A stretch of 9,359 nt of DNA from Bacillota bacterium (lineage in GTDB: Bacteria; Bacillota; Clostridia; Peptostreptococcales; Anaerovoracaceae): positions 1 to 9,359 of the forward strand of contig JAEEOX010000010.1 of NCBI GenBank assembly GCA_016284485.1, written 5' to 3'. Below the pieces are notes generated by a model. That model searched no databases and was not told the origin of the DNA. It saw only the letters and a list, made by a program, of their open reading frames with translations. This document shows, piece after piece, positions 1-6,700 of the stretch. Each line of letters opens with the position of its first letter. The stretch's first letter is position 1. A program made the position numbers and the translations under genes.

Positions 1-14
1 AAACTCTTAATTAA
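1..14 (-). rRNA. 16S rRNA gene, extreme 5' end (partial, runs off the left edge)
   Basis: Read on the minus strand, the window ends in TTAATTAAGAGTTT. The last seven bases, AGAGTTT, are the start of the universally conserved 16S 5' segment (AGAGTTTGATCCTGGCTCAG), aligning with E. coli 16S positions 8-14, so the mature 5' end should lie near window position 14. Seven bases alone would be weak evidence. The call rests on the combination with what lies upstream on the same strand: a strong rRNA-type promoter, A/T tracts, and a leader of the right length full of short hairpins. The rest of the gene, and presumably 23S and 5S, lie outside the window. The exact processed end cannot be determined from sequence. 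Confidence 0.8.
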
Positions 15-248
15 ATGTTTATCCAAATCACTTTCGTGACTTAAATTCGAGTTTTCACTCAAGACTTAGGAACGCTTGCGCATTCATTAATTCGTTTTCA
101 GAATTATCGTCTTTTTTAGAAATTGTCGGAAACTATCGCATAATCTTGACAGATTAGTTTGATTGTTTCATATACTTACAAAATTCTTACACTATGAAGT
201 TTTCAAGGTTCAGACACGCCTTACGCGCGGCTGTCTTTTCGCGACAGC
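15..248 (-). other. rRNA operon leader (pre-16S 5' transcribed region)
   Basis: This AT-rich stretch contains no credible ORF and lies between the predicted rRNA start site (G at about 248) and the 16S gene. Minus-strand RNA would form several short hairpins: 230-248 (GCTGTC/GACAGC), 89-105 (AATTC/GAATT), 70-85 (GAATGC-GCAA-GCGTTC), 49-60 (GAGT-GAAA-ACTC) and 25-42 (AAGTCAC-GAAA-GTGATTT). The last three have GNRA tetraloops. At 198-212 the minus strand reads TGAACCTTGAAAACT, which resembles the CTTTGAAAACT element common in Firmicute rRNA leaders and spacers and related to boxA antitermination sites. The likely role is antitermination and 16S processing. The counterpart of the long RNase III stem would lie 3' of 16S, outside the window. 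Confidence 0.72.
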
Positions 249-254
249 TTTTAC

Positions 255-283
255 AGATTACCACCCTTCTCTCTTAATGTCAA
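255..283 (-). promoter_or_regulatory. rRNA operon promoter (sigma-A type)
   Basis: On the minus strand there is a perfect -35 hexamer TTGACA (283-278), a 17-bp spacer, and a good -10 hexamer TAATCT (260-255). A six-base discriminator GTAAAA then puts the start at or near G248. Initiation with G would suit the GTP-sensing control known for Firmicute rRNA promoters, but the start site is inferred. The promoter directs transcription into the 16S leader and faces away from rqcP. Confidence 0.82.
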
Positions 284-320
284 GGGGGTTTTTTAAAAAA
301 GTTTCAAGAATTTTTTGACC
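284..320 (-). promoter_or_regulatory. UP-element-like A/T tracts upstream of the rRNA promoter
   Basis: Directly upstream of the rRNA -35 box the minus strand carries phased A/T runs: AAAAAA at 316-311, then TTTTTT at 300-295 followed by AAAAAA at 294-289. Relative to a start at 248 these lie at about -41 to -68, where RNA polymerase alpha C-terminal domains bind UP elements. The same tracts lie about 30 bp upstream of the rqcP -35 box on the other strand, so they could assist both promoters. The function is inferred from position and composition. Confidence 0.5.
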
Positions 321-345
321 CCTTTTCAGACCTGTTCCGGGGCCG

Positions 346-374
346 TTGATACCCCTTTCAAGCTGTGGTATAAT
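346..374 (+). promoter_or_regulatory. rqcP promoter (sigma-A type)
   Basis: TTGATA at 346-351 is followed by exactly 17 bp and a consensus TATAAT at 369-374. This predicts a start near 381 and a short untranslated leader of about 37 nt before the rqcP ATG at 418. The -35 box differs from consensus at one position. It is the only convincing plus-strand promoter upstream of the gene and is divergent from the rRNA promoter, with 62 bp between the two -35 boxes. Confidence 0.8.
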
Positions 375-406
375 GCCTTTTGATAAAGGAATCAACTGCA
401 CAAAAT

Positions 407-412
407 AGAGGA
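407..412 (+). promoter_or_regulatory. rqcP ribosome binding site
   Basis: AGAGGA lies 5 nt before the ATG at 418. It is a good anti-16S match at normal spacing, which fixes the start of the small gene. Confidence 0.7.
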
Positions 413-417
413 ATCAC

Positions 418-660
418 ATGAGAATAGACAAGTATCTTAAAAACTCCAGACTCATCAAAAGACGTTCCGTGGCCAAGGAGGCCTGCGACACCGGACGGGT
501 CTCCATCAACGGCAAGATCGCCAAGGCCGGCTCCGAAGTCAGCGTGGGCGACGTGATCCACATCGAGTTCGGAAACGGCAGCGTAACGGCCCGTGTAACG
601 GACATCATCGACTCAGCCAGGAAGGAGACCGCCTCCCTGATGTATGAGATAATCGAATAG
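418..660 (+). CDS. rqcP: RqcP (YabO) S4-domain ribosome-associated quality-control protein
   Basis: This 80-residue protein is essentially one S4 RNA-binding domain. It starts with MRIDKYLKNSRLIKRR, continues with the basic helix ending in AKEACDTGRVSINGK (around residues 19-33) and the turn GSEVSVGDVI (38-47), and closes with a beta strand and a short helix. Length and the first 50 residues match B. subtilis RqcP (YabO, about 86 aa) rather than the longer Hsp15 of proteobacteria. In the known family the protein binds the obstructed 50S subunit with RqcH and steadies the P-site tRNA while RqcH adds alanine tails to stalled chains, marking them for degradation. In Bacillus the gene lies downstream of mfd, yabM and mazG on the same strand. 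Here it is a single-gene unit on the opposite strand with its own promoter and terminator, next to an rRNA operon. The family call is firm; the RQC role is by homology. Confidence 0.88.
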   Translation: MRIDKYLKNSRLIKRRSVAKEACDTGRVSINGKIAKAGSEVSVGDVIHIEFGNGSVTARVTDIIDSARKETASLMYEIIE

Positions 661-675
661 GGTCTGCCGCCGGAT

Positions 676-720
676 AACAAAAGAAGGAGGACGCACACCG
701 TCTCTCCTTCTATTTTTGTT
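676..720. terminator. Bidirectional intrinsic terminator between rqcP and the flippase gene
   Basis: GAAGGAG (683-689) pairs with CTCCTTC (704-710). The stem continues inward as GACG (690-693) with CGTC (699-702) across one bulged T and closes on a five-base loop. On the plus strand the stem is followed by TATTTTTG and then a run of T from 719 to 724. On the minus strand it is followed by CTTTTGTT. It sits in the 79-bp gap between the convergent ends of rqcP (660) and the flippase gene (740), so it can stop transcription from both sides. Confidence 0.85.
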
Positions 721-739
721 TTTTGTACTGTAATGTGCT

Positions 740-2362
740 CTACCCTCTCACGAACTTGCCGGCGATCCTGGCAAGCTTGTCGCCCTTGGGAAGCTTTCTC
801 AGTTCATCCAGGGAGATTGCCTTGAAGGCAAACACCGCGATTACGTATACCAAGACGGCTATGCATATGGCCAGGAGACAGCAGATCGAGTTCTTGCCGA
901 GGATCATCATGAGTACCATGTATGAGACCCTTGCGCTTACTCCCATGACGAGAGAGGCAAGCAGAGGCTTGACGTAGGTGTCTTTGAAGTCGAACTCCAC
1001 CGGGAAGCTCTTCTTCAGATCCCTCATGCACAGATATGAGCCCAGGGCGCAAAACACTATGGTCCCCACTGAAGCTCCGTTGACGTTGATGGGACGGATG
1101 CCTACCAGAAGGAAGGTTAGCAGCACCTTGAACACTGCGCCTATTGCCATGTTCTTCACCGGCATCATCTGCTTGTTGATGCCCTGAAGGATGCCTGTAA
1201 GGGTCACCAGCGGTCCCTCGAAGACGTTGGTGATGGACATTATGGCGAACACGAGAGCCGTGCTCTTCACTTCCTCTGCCTGCATGGGGTACAGCAGGAG
1301 CAGTATGGGATATGCCAGCGCGATCATTCCCACGGTACACGGGAATGACAGGAGCATGGTGGCTCTCATGGAGAACTGCATGTTTTCCCTGACGCTGTCG
1401 TAATTCTTCACCTTGTAGCCCGCAGCGATGGCGGGAACCAGACTCATGACTATGGCCTGAGTCAGCACCTGAGGCATTCCCACCAGGGACGCGCAGTATC
1501 CGCCCAGTTTGCCGAAGAGCACTCTGGACTCGGTCAGTGTGAATCCCACCGCCTGAAGCCTTCTCATTACGATCATGGAGTCGATGGCGTTCACCAGCGG
1601 ATAGATGCAGGCGCCGATGGTGATGGGGATGGAGATGATCAGGATCTCCTTGACGATATCCTGCCAGGGCTCCACCACTGCCAGGGATCTGTGCCTTGCT
1701 ATCTGGCTGAAGATCACCCTTCTGTTGAGAAGATAGATGACCACCGCAACCGTGAGGCCTGCCGCAGCCCCCGCGGTGCCGCCGAAGATGGCGCTGGCAG
1801 AGACCTTATCGTAGCCGGTGCCGGCTTTTATGAGATAATAGCTGAGAGACAGTCCCATAATGACCCTGACCAGCTGTTCCATGATCTGGGAGACCGCTGT
1901 GGGATTCATGTTCTGTCTTCCCTGGAAATATCCTCTGTAGGCTCCCATGACGGGTACCAGGAAAAGCGAAGGAGCTATGGCCTGGAGGGCATGTTTTGTG
2001 CCGGGGTTCTTGAGAAGTGAGCTGTCGATGAAGTCAGCCCCGAAGAAAACGATGGCCATGGAGATGCCTCCGATGACGGCCATTACTCCCACGGAAACGT
2101 TGAACACCTTCTGGGCTCCCGCATAGTTCTTGACGGAAGTGCGCTCGGATATCATCCTGGATATTGCCACAGGTATGCCTGCCAGCGATATCAGTAGGAA
2201 GAAACTGTATATGGGGTATACGGAACTGTAATAGGACATTCCTTCCGCCCCGATCCAGTTGGTCAGAGGAATACGGAAGAAAACTCCCATCACCTTAACT
2301 ATTATTCCGGCTATGCCCAGGATGGCCGCCCCTTTTAAAAAGCTGTTGTTTTTCTGCTGCAT
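740..2362 (-). CDS. SpoVB/MurJ-type polysaccharide flippase (MOP superfamily)
   Basis: An integral membrane transporter of about 540 residues with 14 hydrophobic segments, starting at FLKGAAILGIAGIIVKVMG and ending with the VLVYVIAVFAF helix. The stretch around GAYRGYFQGRQNMNPTAVSQ, followed by IMEQLVRV, is the hallmark of the SpoVB/YabM/YtgP branch of the MOP family. Members export lipid-linked oligosaccharides; YtgP (MurJ) flips lipid II, SpoVB acts in the spore cortex, and YabM lies next to spoVT and mfd in Bacillus. The position downstream of mfd favours a YabM-like orthologue, but lipid II flipping cannot be excluded, so no symbol is given. Two starts are possible. The ATG at 2362 gives MQQKNNSFLKG, like the family N-terminus. 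A TTG at 2389 lies 9 codons upstream and overlaps the preceding stop as TTGA. Neither has a strong Shine-Dalgarno site, which suggests translational coupling. It is the last gene of the block, ending at the terminator. Confidence 0.87.
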   Translation of the reverse strand: MQQKNNSFLKGAAILGIAGIIVKVMGVFFRIPLTNWIGAEGMSYYSSVYPIYSFFLLISLAGIPVAISRMISERTSVKNYAGAQKVFNVSVGVMAVIGGISMAIVFFGADFIDSSLLKNPGTKHALQAIAPSLFLVPVMGAYRGYFQGRQNMNPTAVSQIMEQLVRVIMGLSLSYYLIKAGTGYDKVSASAIFGGTAGAAAGLTVAVVIYLLNRRVIFSQIARHRSLAVVEPWQDIVKEILIISIPITIGACIYPLVNAIDSMIVMRRLQAVGFTLTESRVLFGKLGGYCASLVGMPQVLTQAIVMSLVPAIAAGYKVKNYDSVRENMQFSMRATMLLSFPCTVGMIALAYPILLLLYPMQAEEVKSTALVFAIMSITNVFEGPLVTLTGILQGINKQMMPVKNMAIGAVFKVLLTFLLVGIRPINVNGASVGTIVFCALGSYLCMRDLKKSFPVEFDFKDTYVKPLLASLVMGVSARVSYMVLMMILGKNSICCLLAICIAVLVYVIAVFAFKAISLDELRKLPKGDKLARIAGKFVRG

Positions 2363-2385
2363 GTTTATCTGTTGTAGTCCCCTGT

Positions 2386-3672
2386 TCAAAGCTGACTCAG
2401 GATGTAATCCACGGATCTCTTTACTTCGTAGGCTGTCTTCTCTACGTCTATGTCGCGGTATTCTCCGTTCTCATAGAGCACGACTCCGTCCGCCACTGTC
2501 ATGACCACGTCGGAACCGGACATTGAATAGACCAGGTTCGTGAGCATGTCGTAGACAGGATACATGTTGGGTCCGGAAATGTCCAGAAGGATCAGATCCG
2601 CATCGAATCCCTCCTTCAGGAGTCCCGTGTTGGTCCTTCCCTGTGCCAGAGCCCCTCCTCTGGTGGCAGCGTAAAGTGTCTCTCTGGGGGTCACCGCAGT
2701 GGGATCTCCGAAGGTCAGTTTCGGAAGAAGTGCGAAGAGCTTCATCTCCTCGAAGAAGTTCAGCGAATTATTGGAGGCCACGGAATCCGTGCCGATGGCC
2801 ACGTTGATCCCCTCTTTCAAAAATCTGGGAACGTTGGCCGAGCCGGAAGCCAGTTTCATGTTGGATGCGGTGTTCACCGCAACGCTGGCTCCCCTCTCCT
2901 TAAGGATCTCGTAATCCTCGTCCTCCAGCCACACGCAGTGTGCCGCCAGCACCTTGGTGTCGAAAGCTCCCAGGTCTCTGAAGAACTGTACGGGAGTCTT
3001 ACCGTGTCTGGCCTTGCACTCCTCATGCTCTTTCTTTGTCTCAGAGATATGGATGTGCATGATGGCGTCGTGCTCCGCCGCAAACTCCGATATGGCTTTG
3101 ACGGCCACGGGGGTCGCGGTGTACTCCGCGTGGATACCTGTATCGATCCTGATCCTGCCCTCCTCGATGCCGTCATATGCGGTGAAGGTCCTCTTCACCT
3201 CCTTGAATCTGGGAGACTGCCACGGATCCGAATCATCGAAGTGGGCTATGGCTCTTGAGATGTTGGCCTTGCAGCCCGCGGTCACCACAGCTTCCACCAT
3301 GTCGTCCACGAAGAAATACATGTCTGAGTGCGATACTATGCCGAACTTCAGGCCTTCAGCCATATTGAGGAGGGTCCCCCAGTACACTGCCCTGCCGTTC
3401 AGTTTGTCCTCAAAAGGAAAGATCTTCTTGTTGAGCCAGTCCTGGAGAAGCATGTTCTCGCCGTAGCCTCTGAGGAGGGTCATGGGCGAATGCCCGTGGG
3501 CGTTGAAGAAGGCGGACATGAGAAGCCGTCCCTTTCCTTCCACCACCCTGCCGTAGTCCTCAGCAGGTTCCTCGGCTCCGATGTAAGCGATCCTGGAGCC
3601 CCTGGTACCGACGTACCTGTGCTCCTCCACCTCAAAATATTCATTTAGGATAGTAACATCTCTGAAAAGCAT
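2386..3672 (-). CDS. Amidohydrolase of the MTA/SAH/5'-deoxyadenosine deaminase type
   Basis: A cytoplasmic metal-dependent hydrolase of 428 residues with the amidohydrolase (beta/alpha)8 fold and small flanking beta domains. Counting from the chosen ATG, visible active-site positions are H59-G-H61 (strand 1 metal pair, followed by SPMTLLRGYGEN), E88 in FPFEDKL, R140, H181 in GIHAEYT, H208 and E211 in HIHISETK, H245 in AAHCVWL and D296 in IGTDS. The spacings H61-E88, H181-H208, H208-E211 and H245-D296 equal those remembered for Thermotoga TM0936, the S-adenosylhomocysteine/5'-methylthioadenosine deaminase, which supports adenosine-type substrates. Related enzymes deaminate 5'-deoxyadenosine, guanine, cytosine or triazines, so the exact substrate is not proven. 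The start is ATG 3672, not the TTG at 3693, because AAGGGAG (3684-3678) lies 5 nt ahead of the ATG. It follows mfd by 30 nt without a terminator and overlaps the possible TTG start of the flippase gene. The metal motif is HGH rather than the usual HTH. Confidence 0.82.
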   Translation of the reverse strand: MLFRDVTILNEYFEVEEHRYVGTRGSRIAYIGAEEPAEDYGRVVEGKGRLLMSAFFNAHGHSPMTLLRGYGENMLLQDWLNKKIFPFEDKLNGRAVYWGTLLNMAEGLKFGIVSHSDMYFFVDDMVEAVVTAGCKANISRAIAHFDDSDPWQSPRFKEVKRTFTAYDGIEEGRIRIDTGIHAEYTATPVAVKAISEFAAEHDAIMHIHISETKKEHEECKARHGKTPVQFFRDLGAFDTKVLAAHCVWLEDEDYEILKERGASVAVNTASNMKLASGSANVPRFLKEGINVAIGTDSVASNNSLNFFEEMKLFALLPKLTFGDPTAVTPRETLYAATRGGALAQGRTNTGLLKEGFDADLILLDISGPNMYPVYDMLTNLVYSMSGSDVVMTVADGVVLYENGEYRDIDVEKTAYEVKRSVDYILSQL

Positions 3673-3677
3673 ATCTT

Positions 3678-3684
3678 CTCCCTT
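3678..3684 (-). promoter_or_regulatory. Ribosome binding site of the amidohydrolase gene
   Basis: Minus-strand AAGGGAG sits 5 nt before the ATG at 3672. It would fall inside the coding region if the in-frame TTG at 3693 were used, so it decides in favour of the ATG. Confidence 0.7.
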
Positions 3685-3702
3685 TATAACCAATATATTA
3701 TA

Positions 3703-6700
3703 TCATACGGTCTTTTTGTTTTCCACGAGTATTTCCAGAAGCTCTGCCACGCTCTCAATATCTGTGCCTATCTGAGTGGTAAGACGTATGAACGGGTGAG
3801 TACCCATGTGCGCAAAGAATTTCTCCTTGAAACGGTCCTGGGCGTTCAGTATGCCGTAGGCAGTGATGTTGTTCACATCTCTGAAGTCCAGGATGTATTT
3901 CCTGGTGTTTTTTGCGCCGTTCAGTTTCTTCAGGGCCATGGGCGAAAGCTTCAGATCTCTGGGATCGTTCTTGTCCACGCGGATCTTTTCGATACCCATG
4001 ATCTCGGACATATACCTTATATATGATATCATCATCAGGTCCGAAGCCTGTCTGGGCATATCCCCGAAGCGGTCGGTGAACTCGTCGGTAAGATCCTCGA
4101 TGTCCTCCCTGGAGGTCACTCCGGAAATCTTCTTGTACATCTCCAGCTTCAGATTCTCGTCGGATATGTACGTGTCGGGAATGTAGGCGGACACGGGGAA
4201 CTCCATGGTGGACTCCTCGCGGTCGTCTGTTACGATCTCACCCTTCAGGGCCCTCACGGCGTTGTCCACCATCTTGCAGTAAAGCTCGTATCCGATGCTG
4301 GCGATGTGCCCCGACTGAGCGGTGCCCAGCATGTTGCCGGCTCCTCTTATCTCCAGGTCCTTCATGGCCACCTTGAAGCCTGCACCGAATTCGGTGAACT
4401 CCCTGATGGCCCTGAGCCTCTTCTCCTGAGACTCCGTCAGGGACTTGTCTTTCTTGTACATGAGGTAGCAGTAGGCAAGCCTGGTGGATCTCCCCACCCT
4501 TCCTCTCATCTGGTAGAGCTGGGATAGTCCGTATCTCTCAGAGTCAAGTATCAGCATGGTGTTGGCGTTGGGTATGTCCAGGCCGGACTCGATTATGGAC
4601 GTAGATACCAGAACGTCAGCCTCCCGGTCGATGAACTTCATCATCACGTCCTCCAGGGCGGTCTCGTTCATCTGCCCGTGAGCAGTGAGTACTCTGGCCT
4701 CGGGCACCAGTTCTCTGATCTTGTCGGCGACTCTGGAAAGCCCCCTCACCCTGTTATATACGCAAAACACCTGACCGCCGCGGCCCATCTCCCTCTCGAT
4801 GACTTCCCTCACCACGCTGTCATCCTCTTCCATGACGTAGGTCCTCACCGGATATCTCTCCTCCGGCGGCTCCTCGATGAAGCTGACGTCCTTGATGCCC
4901 GTCAGGGACATGTTGAGGGTCCTGGGTATGGGTGTGGCTGACAGGGTCAGCACGTCCACGTTGGCCTTGAGTTTTTTGAGAGCCTCCTTGTGGTCCACTC
5001 CGAAGCGCTGCTCCTCGTCCACCACCAGAAGTCCCAGGTCCTTGAACCTGATATCCTGTGAGAGAAGTCTGTGGGTGCCTATGACCAGGTCCACCTCTCC
5101 CCTGGCCAGCTTCTCCACGGTGACTTTCTGCTGGGAAGCCGTCCTGAATCTGGACAAAACATCCACCTTGAAGGGATACTTCTCGAATCTTTCCTTCAAT
5201 GTATAGTAGTGCTGGTTGGCCAGTATGGTGGTGGGCACCAGAAGCGCGGCCTGCTTGCCTCCCGCGAGACACTTGAAGATCGCCCTGGCCGCCACCTCGG
5301 TCTTGCCGAAGCCTACGTCGCCCAGAAGCAGTCTGTCCATGCTGGGATGGCTCTCCATGTCCTGCTTGATCTCTTCGGTGGCCTTGAGCTGATCGTCGGT
5401 CTCCTCGAAGGGAAAGTCCTCTTCGAACTCTCTCTGCCAGGGGGTGTCCTCCGGGAAAGCATAGCCCGGCTTCACCTGTCTTCTGGCGTAGAGTTCTATC
5501 AGATCCTCCGCCATGACAGCGATGGCCTGCCTTGCCTTCTGCTTGGTGGCCTTCCATTCTCCTCCGGAAAGCTTGTTGATCCTGGGCTCTCCGTCTTCGT
5601 TTCCTATGTATTTCTGGACCAGGTCCATCTGCTCCACGGGAACGTAGAGCAGGTCCTTGCCCTGATAGCGGATCTTGATGTAATCCTTGATCTCGCCCTC
5701 GACTTTAAGCTTGTGTATTCCGTCGAACTTGCCGATACCATGGTTCTCGTGGACCACGTAATCGCCGATGGACAGCCCCGAGAAAGAGCTGAGCATCTGG
5801 TTCCTGGTGCGGGGCTTGCGTTTTTTGCTCTTCCTCTGGTGGCCGAAAATATCCGTGTCCGTGAGCCATACCTTCTTGTCGCTGCCAAGTTCTATGCCTC
5901 TGGTCAGGCTCCCGCTCAAAAAATTGATTCCCTTAAGGTCCTCCCTTTCGGCGAACTCTCTGAGGTTTGCCAGTCTTTCTTCCGAAGCGGATACGATGTT
6001 GACCCGGTACCCTCTCTTTATATAGGAAGATATCTCCGCGGACAGGACGTTCATCTTTCCCTCGAAGCTCATGGGCTGGCGGGAACGGATGTCATAGACC
6101 TTGTCGAAGTTTTCGATGCCCCTGACCCGTTTGGGGAAGGGTGTGAACACGGTGAGATCCCTCTCTCTGAAAAGCTTCAGGAGGTCCTCTGTGCCGGACA
6201 GGGATTCCCTGTCTCTGGGGACAGCAGTGCCCCTCTCCAGATTCAGGGTGAAGTCCGAAGCCTTCTCGCGGTCGGTGAGTTCCAGAGTCTCCAGTATCCT
6301 GTCCGGATCGTCCACAGCTATCAGCCCGTCGCTTCCCAGGTAATCCCAGATATATTCCGGCTCGGGATAGAAGTACTGAAGATAATGTCTGAGCACCGAG
6401 GTCTCCCCCTTCTCCATTATCCTCTCTTCGATCTCCGCAGCAGTCTGCCTGATCTTGTCAGGAAGTATCACAGCCATGTCGGGGTCTTTTTCCTGCCTCT
6501 CCACTTCGGCTGCGCGCTTCAGATACTCCTTCTTCAGTTCAGCCACTCCGGCCCTGAGAAAGTCTCGGTCTCCCGTGAGCTCCTCTGCAGGGCAGACGGT
6601 GACCGACCGCAGGTTCTCAAGGGATCTTTGGGTCTCGCTGTCGAAGGTCCTTACGGAGTCCACCTCGTCTCCAAAAAATTCGATCCTCACCGGGTCGTCC

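Noticed and set aside
146..176. Plus-strand TTGACA at 146-151 with TATACT at 171-176, as a second rqcP promoter
   Set aside because: The spacer is 19 bp, the site lies inside the rRNA leader, and a far better-spaced promoter sits right in front of rqcP. It may be chance in AT-rich DNA.
230..248. The hairpin at the rRNA start as a terminator of an upstream gene
   Set aside because: No U-run follows the stem on the minus strand, and there is no minus-strand gene upstream of it; the position right after a strong promoter fits a leader hairpin better.
358..698. Small open frames on the minus strand opposite rqcP (358-561 and 414-698)
   Set aside because: They overlap the well-supported rqcP gene and its promoter, lack ribosome binding sites, and encode nothing recognisable.
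804..1340. A 178-codon minus-strand open frame within the flippase gene
   Set aside because: It is in another frame of the same strand, with a translation rich in G, H, S and R typical of out-of-frame reading; the flippase frame is intact throughout, so it is not a frameshift remnant.
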